Assembly: GCA_020161065.1 (NCBI GenBank)
Contig: JAIUPH010000028.1
Coordinates: forward strand, 1 to 64,000
Source: Pseudomonadota bacterium
GTDB taxonomy: Bacteria; Pseudomonadota; Gammaproteobacteria; Burkholderiales; Burkholderiaceae_C
Reading direction: 5' to 3'
Length of the DNA stretch: 64,000 nt
Shown: positions 1 through 7,430 of the stretch, in pieces
Layout: the number at the start of each line of letters is the position of its first letter
Numbering within the stretch: position 1 is the stretch's first letter
Program-made: the position numbers and the translations under genes
Notes under the pieces: model-generated
Seen by the model: the letters and a program-made list of their open reading frames with translations, nothing else
Database searches by the model: none
What the model was told of the DNA's origin: nothing

Positions 1-4
1 GATG

Positions 5-33
5 GGTTGAACCATGAGTACATGGGCTCAACC
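5..33. repeat. imperfect inverted repeat downstream of the integrase remnant
   Basis: The arms GGTTGA-A-CCATG and CATGG-GC-TCAACC face each other across AGTA. The repeat lies just beyond the 3' end of the leftmost integrase gene. It could be a weak transcription stop or part of a recombination site. The window edge prevents deciding. Confidence 0.3.
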
Positions 34-77
34 GGGGCGCCTCCGGCGGCCTGGCAGGGGCCTGGGATTGAAAAAGT

Positions 78-1073
78 TCAAACCGCAGCCAATCCACTTA
101 TCTCAGGCTGTTGCGTGTTCAAACGAGCGGAGCCGGCTCTCTTGTGCCCAGTGATGGATGCGACCTCCATCGGATTCAGCCCCTTCTCGAAGAGCCGAGA
201 AGCGGCCTCGTGGCGCAGGTCGTGCCAGCGCAGGCCGACGATGCCGAGCCGCTTCAAGGTCTTCTTCCAGACGCAGACAATCGAGTTCTGCGTCGTTGGG
301 AAGACCCGGCCGTCGGTCGACCTCGGCATCGACCGCAGGACGCTGACGGCCTTCAGCGACAGAGGAAGCGCGGGCGGCACTCCCTTGTTCCCGTGGCGAC
401 GAAACTCAGCAGGGACCCAAATCACCTGGCGCGACAAATCGATCCAATCCCATCGAAGGGCGATCAGCATCCCCTGTCTCAGCGAAGTCTCGATTGCGAG
501 ATCAAACGCCGGCCGAACCCACGGGTTGTCGGACTTCGAGAGCGCTTCCGCCAGTTGGTCGTACTCGCCTTCCCGCAGGCGCCGATCTCGCTCGTTGGAG
601 CCCGACCGCTTCCTGATGTTCTTGAGGGGGTTCATCAGGCCTTCCATGCCCCACTCCTTGCGGCAGATCTCGAACAGATGGCTGACCAATGCCAGTTCCA
701 GGCGCACCGTGTTCGCAGCCCGCCCTGCGGCCAGGCGCTCGTCTCTGTACTTCGCGAAGTCGGCACCGCGGAGGTTGGCCAGGAAGTGGTGGGCCAATGG
801 TTGCCGGAGCCAGTGGCGGATCCGTTGGTTGTCCTGGGCGGGATGAGCCTTGCCGACCGAGATCTCCCGCTCGTACCGCTTCAGGGCCTCGGCGAGGGTG
901 GTTCGCTCGGCTTCCGCGCGCGAGACGAAGATGCCGCGGTCCATCTCGGCCTCGAGCACGCGCGCCCATGCTTCGGCCTCTGACCGGCTGTCGAAGGTGC
1001 GGTACTGCGGCGGGTAGCCCCGCCTGATGATCTGCGCGCGCCAGAAGCGACCGCGCTTGGTGATGCTTGCCAA
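78..1073 (-). pseudogene. tyrosine recombinase/integrase, C-terminally altered, probably inactive
   Basis: A 331-residue phage/island-type integrase. The N-terminal Arm/SAM-like region (residues about 1-160) is followed by the catalytic domain. The first catalytic Arg is visible in SLRQGML (around residue 205), then HDLRH (HxxR) and GHK near residue 310. The nucleophilic Tyr that should follow GHK by about ten residues is absent. The protein instead ends in an unrelated tail of about 20 residues, and neither other frame restores a Tyr. The gene lies immediately downstream of tRNA-Asn, the usual place for an integrase of an element inserted at a tRNA 3' end. I infer a decayed genomic-island integrase. 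No repeat of the tRNA 3' end is visible inside the window, so the other island boundary is not seen. Confidence 0.75.
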
Positions 1074-1160
1074 GGTGACTGGACTCCGGGTTGGAGCGGT
1101 GTCACCAGTCTTCAGCTATGGCAGATTTGTGGCAAAGACCCGTAATGGCGCGGTCTGGCC

Positions 1161-1195
1161 AAGAAAAAAGGACTTGCACTCGCGTGCAAGTCCTT
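1161..1195 (-). terminator. intrinsic terminator of tRNA-Asn
   Basis: A perfect 12-bp inverted repeat (arms 1168-1179 and 1184-1195, 4-nt loop) is followed on the minus strand by a run of six T (1164-1169 read in reverse). It lies about 20 nt past the tRNA CCA end. Confidence 0.9.
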
Positions 1196-1214
1196 GTTCT
1201 TCTTCGGCTTTCTT

Positions 1215-1290
1215 TGGCTCCCCGACCTGGGCTCGAACCAGGGACCTACGGATTAACAGTCCGGCGCTCTACCGACTGAGCTATCGGGGA
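1215..1290 (-). tRNA. tRNA-Asn (anticodon GTT)
   Basis: A 76-nt cloverleaf reads on the minus strand. The acceptor stem is TCCCCGA/TCGGGGA, the D arm is GCTC..., the anticodon loop is CTGTTAA, the T arm contains GGTTCGAGCCC, the discriminator base is G, and CCA is encoded. The 27-43 pair is a C-T mismatch. A TATAAT -10 box lies just upstream, and an intrinsic terminator follows. The integrase remnant lies 142 nt past its 3' end, so this tRNA is the likely integration target. Confidence 0.97.
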
Positions 1291-1300
1291 ATAGCCTCGC

Positions 1301-1330
1301 ATTATAGCACGCGATGCTCCTCGCTCCGGG
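1301..1330 (-). promoter_or_regulatory. promoter of tRNA-Asn
   Basis: A perfect minus-strand TATAAT at 1301-1306 lies about 11 nt before the tRNA 5' end. The -35 region is GC-rich and poorly matched, and falls at the 3' boundary of the TonB receptor gene. Confidence 0.6.
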
Positions 1331-1333
1331 GCG

Positions 1334-3460
1334 TCAGAGCGTGAACTGCGCCGTGATGCTGACGGTGCGCGGGGCCAGCGGGTACAGGTAGGCGTGGTCG
1401 TACTGGTAGGGCGACTCCTTCCACGCGCGCTGGTCGGCCACGTTGTCGATGCCGGCGCGCCAGACGATGCGGCGGTTGGCGTCCAGGCGCTGGGTGTAGC
1501 GCAGCGCAAGGTCGACGCGCGTCCAGCCCGGCGTCTGCACGCTGTTGTCGGGCAGCACCATGCGCGAGCCTTCGTGGCTGACGAAGCCCAGCAGCGCCAG
1601 CCCGGGCACGGCGGCGAGGTTGTACGCGGCCTGCGCCTTCAGGCTGTAGGCCGGCACGTTGGTCGGGCGCAGGCCGTCGATGCCCGCCTGCGCCGAGCCT
1701 TCGCGCCGCGCGTGCAGCCACAGCGCGCTGCCGCGCAGCGAGAGCGCGCCGCGGCGCCATTCGGCTTCGGCCTCCACGCCGCGGTGGCGCGAGGCGCCGT
1801 CGGCCTGGCGCGTGCAGCTGGCGTCGACGTCGCAGGCGCCAAGGTCGGCCCACTCGGGGCGGCGGATGTCGAAGGCGGCGACGTTGACGTCCAGCCGCTC
1901 GCCGTGGTGCTTGTAGCCCAGTTCGATCTGTCGGCTCTTCAACGCCGGCAGCGCCTGGCCGGCGTTGCTGTAGCGGCTGCGGTTGGGCGCCACCGCGCTT
2001 TCCACGCCCTCGCCCCAGCTCGCGTAGACCATGCCCTGGCGGCTGAGCTGGTGGCTGATGGCCAGCCACGGCGTGGTGAACGACTGCGTGTATGCGGTGG
2101 GCCGCGAGCCGTCGGTGCGCACGCTGCGGCGGTCCAGCGCGCTGTGGCGCAGGCCCAGCCAGGCGCTTGTATTGCTGGTTAGCACCACGCGGTCCTGCAG
2201 CCGCCATTCGGTGCTGCGTTCGTCGCGGTCGGTGTTCTCGTCGGTCAGCGCGGGGTCGCTGGGCACGACGCTCAGGCCGTCGATCGTGCCGATGCCCACC
2301 CAGTTGTAGGCCTGGCGGTTGAAGCGCGCCTCGAAGTGCGTGCGCAGCAGCCCGACGGTGTACTGATGCCGCCAGCCGCCCCAGGCGGCCGCGCCTTGCA
2401 GCGACAGGTCGACGGCGTCGGTGGTGCGGCGCTCGCCTTCGCTGCGGAAGTCGTAGAGGTCGAAGCTGCCGTCGCTGCAGTAGCGCGTGTAGTCGTTCTC
2501 GGCGCTGCAGCCGAAGGGGAAGGCGATGCGGTCGTCGCTGTCCAGGCGCTGGCGCATCGCGTGGGCGACAAACTGCAGCTCCTTGCCTAACGATTGAGTC
2601 AGCCGGACCGATCCGGTGCGGCCTTCCATCACCACCGGCAGCCGCCAGGGCTGGTCGTTGAGGTTGATGCGCGGGTCGATCGCCTTGGCGTCGGGCAGCC
2701 GGTTGCCCAGCAGGCTGAAGCCGGGCGTGCTGGGCTGGGTTTGCAGGCTGTACTCGGCCTCGGCCTCGATCAGCGTGCCGTCGGCCGGGCGGGCGTCGAC
2801 GGCCAGCGCCAGCAGCTTGCGGTGGCCGCGGCTGTCGTCGGTCTGCGGCTGCAGGTGCGCGTACTCGGCGTTGACGCGCCAGCCCCAGCGCGCCGTGGCG
2901 TCGCCCAGGTCGACGGCGACGCTGCGCGTGTCGTCCTCGGTCCAGCCCAGCATGGCGTTGCGCAGGGGGCCGGCCGGCCGCTTGACCTGCAGGTTGACCA
3001 GGCCGCCGGGCGCGCTGGTGCCGGCCTGCAGGCCGCTGGTGCCTTTCAGCAGTTCCAGGCTGCGCTTGTTGGCCAGCGGCAGCACGCTCTCCGCATTGAC
3101 GGGCAGCCCGTCGCGGCGGTAGTTGAACTGCGGGTCGAGCGTGAAGCCGCGCACCGCCAACATGCTCCAGTAACCGGGCGCGTTGTAGGCGTCGGTGGTC
3201 GCGGCGTCCAGCCGCGTCAGGTCGCCCAGGCCGCTGATGCCGGCGTCGGCCAGCTGCGCGGTGGAGATCACGCTGGCCGCGAAGGGCGCGCGGTACAGCG
3301 GCTGGTCGCCGAAGCCGGCCACGCTGGCGGCGTTGCCGCTGCTGCGGCCGGTGATGGTGACGGTCTGCTGCGCCGATGCGGCCAGCGCGGCGCCCAGCAG
3401 TGCGGCGCCGGCGGCCAGGGCCAGCGGCGACGGGCGGGAAGGAAATGCAATGAGTGCCAT
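1334..3460 (-). CDS. TonB-dependent outer-membrane receptor (TPP-riboswitch controlled, probably for thiamin-related substrate)
   Basis: An outer-membrane gated beta-barrel of the siderophore-receptor type, about 708 residues from the chosen ATG. The N-terminus is a signal peptide (MALIAF... to the cleavage region ALAASAQQ). A plug domain follows, with recognisable segments such as AVRGF and PGGLVN. The C-terminal barrel ends in an aromatic-poor strand, VSITAQFTL. The ATG at 3472 is also possible; neither has a good Shine-Dalgarno sequence. No TonB box is obvious, apart from the TVTITG segment after the signal peptide. The upstream TPP aptamer suggests uptake of thiamin or a precursor rather than iron. 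That is an inference from the regulation. The receptor family alone does not give the substrate. Confidence 0.88.
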   Translation of the reverse strand: MALIAFPSRPSPLALAAGAALLGAALAASAQQTVTITGRSSGNAASVAGFGDQPLYRAPFAASVISTAQLADAGISGLGDLTRLDAATTDAYNAPGYWSMLAVRGFTLDPQFNYRRDGLPVNAESVLPLANKRSLELLKGTSGLQAGTSAPGGLVNLQVKRPAGPLRNAMLGWTEDDTRSVAVDLGDATARWGWRVNAEYAHLQPQTDDSRGHRKLLALAVDARPADGTLIEAEAEYSLQTQPSTPGFSLLGNRLPDAKAIDPRINLNDQPWRLPVVMEGRTGSVRLTQSLGKELQFVAHAMRQRLDSDDRIAFPFGCSAENDYTRYCSDGSFDLYDFRSEGERRTTDAVDLSLQGAAAWGGWRHQYTVGLLRTHFEARFNRQAYNWVGIGTIDGLSVVPSDPALTDENTDRDERSTEWRLQDRVVLTSNTSAWLGLRHSALDRRSVRTDGSRPTAYTQSFTTPWLAISHQLSRQGMVYASWGEGVESAVAPNRSRYSNAGQALPALKSRQIELGYKHHGERLDVNVAAFDIRRPEWADLGACDVDASCTRQADGASRHRGVEAEAEWRRGALSLRGSALWLHARREGSAQAGIDGLRPTNVPAYSLKAQAAYNLAAVPGLALLGFVSHEGSRMVLPDNSVQTPGWTRVDLALRYTQRLDANRRIVWRAGIDNVADQRAWKESPYQYDHAYLYPLAPRTVSITAQFTL

Positions 3461-3534
3461 CGTGACGTCCATGTCGATGGCAGGTGGGCAACTTGGAGGC
3501 GGCACGCGGAGAACCCGCGGCCTGTGTTCCGGCT

Positions 3535-3662
3535 GCTTCCCTGCGCGAGGATTACCTCAAGTCCTTGCGGACTCTGTGACCCGCTTGCGCGGGCCCCAAC
3601 AGGTTCAAAGGGACTTTCTCAGTCGCACCGGCCGTTTCGGGCCGGGGCAACACCCCTAGCGA
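3535..3662 (-). promoter_or_regulatory. TPP (THI-element) riboswitch
   Basis: Minus-strand sequence contains the conserved TPP aptamer landmarks in order. GGGGTG is at 3651-3656, CTGAGA at 3617-3622, CCCTTTGAACCTG at 3600-3612, and TAAT-CC-GCGcAGGGAAG at about 3536-3553. The helix between the last two is long and GC-rich. It ends about 75 nt before the receptor start codon. Known TPP aptamers repress expression when thiamin pyrophosphate is abundant, so the receptor should be made under thiamin limitation. A minus-strand CATAAT at 3695-3700 could be the -10 element. Confidence 0.93.
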
Positions 3663-3713
3663 AGTGACGCTGCCAGGCAGCAGCGCCGATGCGGATTATG
3701 GGCCACGAAACGG

Positions 3714-3741
3714 CGACGGCCCGCACGTCGGCGGGCCGTCG
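3714..3741. terminator. strong hairpin after the ferredoxin reductase gene
   Basis: A perfect 11-bp inverted repeat (3714-3724 / 3731-3741) with a 6-nt loop lies between the 3' end of the reductase gene and the TPP riboswitch. There is no real T-run (only GTTTCGT follows on the minus strand), so termination is plausible but not certain. Confidence 0.5.
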
Positions 3742-3787
3742 AAGCGTGGCGTTAGGCGCCGCGCCGGTGGACCAGACGATCTGACGA

Positions 3788-4888
3788 TCAGTCGAACACC
3801 GGCGTCTCCACGCCCAGCACCTTGTGCAGCTTGGGGCTGGTGGTGGTGTACTGCAGCAGCACGCGCTTTTCCGGAAAGATGTACGGGCTGGCGCCGAAGG
3901 CGGCCAGCGCCGCCTCGTGGAAGCCCGAGAGGATGAGCTTCTTCTTGCCCGGGTAGGTGTTGATGTCGCCCACCGCGAAGATGCCCGGCACGTTGGTCTC
4001 GAACTTCTCGGTGTCGACGACGATCTGCTTGCGCTCGATGCCCAGCCCCCATTCGGCGATGGGGCCGAGCTTGGGGCTCAGGCCGAAGAAGACCAGCAGC
4101 ACGTCGAGCGGCACCACGCGCGTGACGCCGTCGCCGCCGGTGACCTTGACGTTGGCCAGCCGGCCGTCGACCTCGTCGAAGCCGGTGATCTGGCCGACGA
4201 TCAACTGCATCTCCATCGCCTCGCACAGCTCGCGCATGCGCGCCACGCTGGCCGGCGCGGCGCGGAAGCCGTCGCGCCGGTGCAGCAGGATCACGCTCTC
4301 GGCCTTGTTGGGGCCGTCCTGCACGAAGTTGAGCGTCCAGTCCAGCGCCGAGTCGCCGCCGCCGACGATCACCAGGTTCTTGCCCGCGAACTGCGCCGGG
4401 TTCTTGACGCGGTAGAAGAGCTGCGTCTCGCCGAACTTGTCGAGCCCGTCGACCTTCAGCGTGCGCGGCTGGAAGCTGCCCACGCCGCCGGCGATGAACA
4501 CCGTCTTGGTGAGGAACTGCGTGCCCTTGCTGGTCTCGACGTAGAAGCGGCCGTCGTCCTGCTTGCGCACCACGCTCACCTCCTGCCCGAAGTGGAAGGT
4601 GGCGCCGAAGGGCTCGATCTGCTTGAGCAGGTTGTCGGTCAGCTCCTTGCCGGTGCACACGGGCACGGCCGGGATGTCGTAGATGGGCTTGTCGGGGTAC
4701 AGCTCGATGCACTGGCCGCCGGGGTAGCCCAGCGTGTCGATGACGTGGGCCTTGATCTCCAGCAGCCCCAGCTCGAAGACCTGGAACAGGCCGACCGGGC
4801 CGGCGCCGACGATCACGGCGTCGGTCTCGATGGGGCCGTCGTGGCGGCGGGCGGTGTCGGCCACTTCGGCCTTGGGGCTGGGTTCCAT
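3788..4888 (-). CDS. ferredoxin--NADP+ reductase (thioredoxin-reductase-like type)
   Basis: A 366-residue flavoprotein that moves electrons between NADPH and ferredoxin in the cytosol. The FAD-binding GAGPVG motif is near residue 28, with YPGGQC following. The NADP-binding motif is [10 protein letters not shown] in the middle, and the C-terminal flavin motif is [10 protein letters not shown]. There is no CxxC redox pair as in true thioredoxin reductase, which fits the TrxR-like FNR family. The start lies 19 nt after the stop of the upstream ferredoxin gene, so the two form an operon and probably act as a redox pair. The adjacent sulfite reductase and APS reductase are possible electron users, but that link is an inference. 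Confidence 0.9.
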   Translation of the reverse strand: MEPSPKAEVADTARRHDGPIETDAVIVGAGPVGLFQVFELGLLEIKAHVIDTLGYPGGQCIELYPDKPIYDIPAVPVCTGKELTDNLLKQIEPFGATFHFGQEVSVVRKQDDGRFYVETSKGTQFLTKTVFIAGGVGSFQPRTLKVDGLDKFGETQLFYRVKNPAQFAGKNLVIVGGGDSALDWTLNFVQDGPNKAESVILLHRRDGFRAAPASVARMRELCEAMEMQLIVGQITGFDEVDGRLANVKVTGGDGVTRVVPLDVLLVFFGLSPKLGPIAEWGLGIERKQIVVDTEKFETNVPGIFAVGDINTYPGKKKLILSGFHEAALAAFGASPYIFPEKRVLLQYTTTSPKLHKVLGVETPVFD

Positions 4889-4907
4889 GGTGCGGCGATG
4901 AAGAAGT

Positions 4908-5231
4908 TCAGCGGATCAACTGGTCGAGCTTGTCCTTGCGGTCTTTCCACTCCTCGGCGTCGGGGAGGGCGGCCTTGCGCTTGGTGATGCTGGGCCACTT
5001 GCGCGACAAGTCGGCATTGAGCTTGATGTACGAGACCTGGTCGCCGGGCACGTCTTCCTCGGGCAGGATGGCGTTGACCGGGCACTCGGGGATGCAGACG
5101 GCGCAGTCGATGCACTCGTCGGGGTCGATGACCAGGAAGTTCGGACCTTCACGGAAGCAGTCGACGGGGCAGACATCGACGCAGTCGGTGTACTTGCAGC
5201 GGATGCACGATTCGAGGACGACGTGGGTCAT
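4908..5231 (-). CDS. fdxA: 7Fe ferredoxin, FdxA type
   Basis: A 107-residue ferredoxin closely following the Azotobacter FdI pattern. The cysteines are C9, C12, C17, C21, C25 and then C40-x2-C43-x2-C46-x3-C50. The spacing C9-x7-C17 with C50 suits a [3Fe-4S] site, and the CxxCxxCxxxCP segment suits a [4Fe-4S] site. The C-terminal extension with LNADL and LPDAEEW is typical of this family. The start at 5231 (MTHVVLESC) is fixed by homology to the family; the longer reading upstream is proline/glycine-rich and not credible. It is the first gene of a two-gene unit with the reductase. Confidence 0.93.
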   Translation of the reverse strand: MTHVVLESCIRCKYTDCVDVCPVDCFREGPNFLVIDPDECIDCAVCIPECPVNAILPEEDVPGDQVSYIKLNADLSRKWPSITKRKAALPDAEEWKDRKDKLDQLIR

Positions 5232-5392
5232 GGGCAAAGGCTCGGGGCAATGGCTGGGGGCAAATGGCTCGGGGCAGAAAGGCTCGGGCGGGCCGGCCGC
5301 GGCCGGCCCGAAGCGGCCGCGCCGCGCGCAGCCGCCGGGCGCCATCCGTCATGCCGCGCCAGCGCAAACCCGCGATTTTAGGGTGGCCGGCT
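5232..5392. other. intergenic spacer upstream of fdxA
   Basis: 161 bp holding four imperfect copies of a GGCTCGGGGCA-like unit (about 5238-5290), then GC-rich sequence. No convincing promoter boxes are seen. The repeats may be a slippage-prone leader. Confidence 0.4.
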
Positions 5393-6133
5393 CTATATCG
5401 ACGCTTGTGATGTCTCAAGCGCCCCGGCTTTGTGCGTCGGCGCCACGGCCGCGGCGCCGGCGCCCACCGTCACCACGGCCGGCCGGCCGGCGTGCAGCAG
5501 CGCGGCGCGGGCCAGATCGTCCAGCCGGTGCTCGCTGTGCAACTGGTCGGGCCAGCCGGCGCGCGAGACCACGCTCACCGGCGTCGCCGCGTCCCAGCCT
5601 TGCTCGCACAGCCGGCGGCCGAGCGGGGCCAGCCGGCGGCCGGCCATGTAGAACACTTCCGTGTCGGCGTGGCGGCCGGCGTGGACGCTGCCTTCACGCG
5701 TCATCGCCGTGGCCAGGCTCACGCTGCGGCCGTGGCCGCGACGCGTCAGCGGGCGCTGGGTGTCGGCGGCGGCGGCCAGCGCCGCGGTGACGCCGGGCAC
5801 CACCTCGCAGGCGATGCCGGCGGCCTGCAGCGCCAGCAGCTCTTCTTCCAGCCGGCCGAAGACGCTGGGGTCGCCGCCTTTCAGCCGCACGACGACGGCA
5901 TGCTCCTGCGCCAGGCGGACCAGCAGCGCGTCGATCTCGGACTGCGCCGCCGCCTGGCCGTAGCCGCGCTTGCCGACGTCGAGCCAGCGCGCGTGCGGCG
6001 CGTAGACGCGCAGCGCGGGGTCGGTCAGCGCGTCGAACAGCACCACCTCGGCGGCGGCCAGGCGCTGCGCGCCGCGCACGGTGATGAGGTCGGCCGCGCC
6101 GGGGCCGGCACCGATGAAGACCACGCGGCCCAT
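5393..6133 (-). CDS. cobA: uroporphyrinogen-III C-methyltransferase (siroheme synthesis)
   Basis: A 246-residue SAM-dependent enzyme making precorrin-2 from uroporphyrinogen III, the first step to siroheme, which sulfite reductase needs. Family motifs are VFIGAGPGAADLIT at the N-terminus, VRLKGGDPSVFGR near residue 85, VVPGVTAALAAAA near residue 115 and TPVSVVSRAG in the C-terminal half. The start ATG at 6133 lies 17 nt after the cysH stop. It lacks the CysG dehydrogenase/chelatase domain, so siroheme completion must be encoded elsewhere. It is the last gene of the sulfate assimilation operon and supplies the cofactor of its first gene. Confidence 0.92.
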   Translation of the reverse strand: MGRVVFIGAGPGAADLITVRGAQRLAAAEVVLFDALTDPALRVYAPHARWLDVGKRGYGQAAAQSEIDALLVRLAQEHAVVVRLKGGDPSVFGRLEEELLALQAAGIACEVVPGVTAALAAAADTQRPLTRRGHGRSVSLATAMTREGSVHAGRHADTEVFYMAGRRLAPLGRRLCEQGWDAATPVSVVSRAGWPDQLHSEHRLDDLARAALLHAGRPAVVTVGAGAAAVAPTHKAGALETSQASI

Positions 6134-6150
6134 GGCGTGCGCGGCGTGCT

Positions 6151-6906
6151 TCAGGCCGTCACGGCGTGGGGCCGGCTGTGCAGCCCGCATTCGCGGGCGC
6201 CGCCTTGCTCCCACCACCAGCGGCCGGCGCGGAAGTCTTCGCCCGGCGATACGGCGCGGGTGCAGGGCTGGCAGCCGATGCTGGGGAAGTCCTGGTCGTG
6301 CAGCGCGTTGTAGGGCACGTCGTGCACCTGCACGTAGTGCCACACGTCCTCCAGGCTCCAGTCGGCCAGCGGGTAGAACTTGGCGCGGCCGTCGGCATCG
6401 GTCTCGCGGAAGGGCACGTCGGCGCGGTGGTCCGACTGCTCGCGCCGCAGCCCGGTGATCCAGGCCTCGTGGCCGGCCAGCAGGCGTTCCATCGGTTCGA
6501 GCTTGCGCAGCGCGCAGCAGGCCTTGCGCAGCGCCACGCTCTGGCGCATGGCGAAGGGGCCGTGCTCGCGCACGAAGTGGACCACTTGTTCCGGCGCCGG
6601 CGCATAACGCTCGACCTTGATGCCGTAGCGCGCCTCGATGCGCGGGATCAGCGCCAGCGTCTCCTCGTGCAGCGCACCGGTGTCCAGCGTGGCGACGACC
6701 ACCGGCAGCTGGTGGCGGGCGATCAGGTCGGTGATGACCATGCCTTCCACGCCCAGGCTGCTGGCCTGCACGATGCGGCCCTTGTGCGCCACCGCGGCCT
6801 CGCGCAGCAGCGCCAGCGCGTGGGCCACGCGCTGCTCGTGGCCGGGGGTCTTGACGGCGTGGCGCGCGATGGCCGGGGTCTCGCTGCGGTCGCTGCTCTG
6901 GCTCAT
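6151..6906 (-). CDS. cysH: assimilatory APS (adenylylsulfate) reductase
   Basis: A 251-residue cytosolic enzyme reducing adenylylsulfate to sulfite. The Cys pair C130-C131 (KACCALRK) and the pair C212-x2-C215 (GCQPC) together ligate a [4Fe-4S] cluster. This distinguishes APS reductases from cluster-free PAPS reductases. The catalytic C-terminal ECGLH motif is at residues 239-243. The substrate loop includes QASSLGVEGMV and TGLRREQS. The ATG at 6906 lies 2 nt after the stop of the DUF934 gene, indicating coupled translation. Confidence 0.93.
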   Translation of the reverse strand: MSQSSDRSETPAIARHAVKTPGHEQRVAHALALLREAAVAHKGRIVQASSLGVEGMVITDLIARHQLPVVVATLDTGALHEETLALIPRIEARYGIKVERYAPAPEQVVHFVREHGPFAMRQSVALRKACCALRKLEPMERLLAGHEAWITGLRREQSDHRADVPFRETDADGRAKFYPLADWSLEDVWHYVQVHDVPYNALHDQDFPSIGCQPCTRAVSPGEDFRAGRWWWEQGGARECGLHSRPHAVTA

Positions 6907-6908
6907 GC

Positions 6909-7430
6909 TCAGGCCGCCTGGCGGTGGAACAGCGGCTGCGGCTGCACGGCGTCGCCCTGGTAGTGGCCATCGAAGAAGCGCAGCGCGCGGCGCGCGCTGT
7001 CGATCTTCTGGTCGGCGCGCAACTGCGCGCTGGAGAATCCCGTGCGCTGCAGCAGCGGCACCATGTCGACCAGCACGTCGCCGCTGGCGCGCAGCTCGCC
7101 GTCGAAGCGGTGGCGGGCGCGCAGCAGCCGCGCCTGCGAATAGGCGCGGCCGTCGGTCCACTTGGGGAACTGCAGCACCACCAGCGCCAGGCGCGGCAGG
7201 TCGGCGGCCAGCGCGGCCACGTCGGCGGTGTTGGGCAGCAGCACGCCGGTGGGCAGCTCGCTGGGCCAGTGCTCGCGCACGGCGTGCCACTGCTCCAGCG
7301 TCAGCAGCGCATGCGGCCGCGGGGTGGGGTGGGGCTGCGGGCCGTCTTCGCCGGCCAGCAGCTGCCAACGGGGGTCGTGAACGGGGATGAAGTCCATGGC
7401 GGCGGGGTGGGGCTGGGTCCAGGGGGTCAT
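6909..7430 (-). CDS. DUF934 protein of the sulfate assimilation operon
   Basis: A 173-residue protein of the DUF934 family, which in proteobacteria is nearly always found between sulfite reductase and APS reductase genes. The conserved core is FPKWTDGRAYSQARLLR and the following RATGDVLVD-like segment, here ASGDVLVD. Its biochemical role is not established; it may assist sulfite/APS reduction. The ATG at 7430 overlaps the sulfite reductase stop as ATGA (7427-7430), so translation is coupled. Confidence 0.88.
   Translation of the reverse strand: MTPWTQPHPAAMDFIPVHDPRWQLLAGEDGPQPHPTPRPHALLTLEQWHAVREHWPSELPTGVLLPNTADVAALAADLPRLALVVLQFPKWTDGRAYSQARLLRARHRFDGELRASGDVLVDMVPLLQRTGFSSAQLRADQKIDSARRALRFFDGHYQGDAVQPQPLFHRQAA

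Noticed and set aside
1302..3491. A 729-codon alternative minus-strand frame across the TonB receptor
   Set aside because: Arg/Pro/Ala-rich without domains; the other minus frame gives a full TonB receptor with signal peptide.
3535..3662. Cobalamin riboswitch upstream of the TonB receptor
   Set aside because: First thought because B12 switches often precede such receptors, but the conserved words CTGAGA and CCCTTTGAACCTG are those of the TPP aptamer.
5393..6970. Apparent 525-codon fusion covering cobA and part of cysH
   Set aside because: The N-terminal part is out of frame with cysH; the true cobA begins at 6133 and cysH has its own frame ending at 6151.
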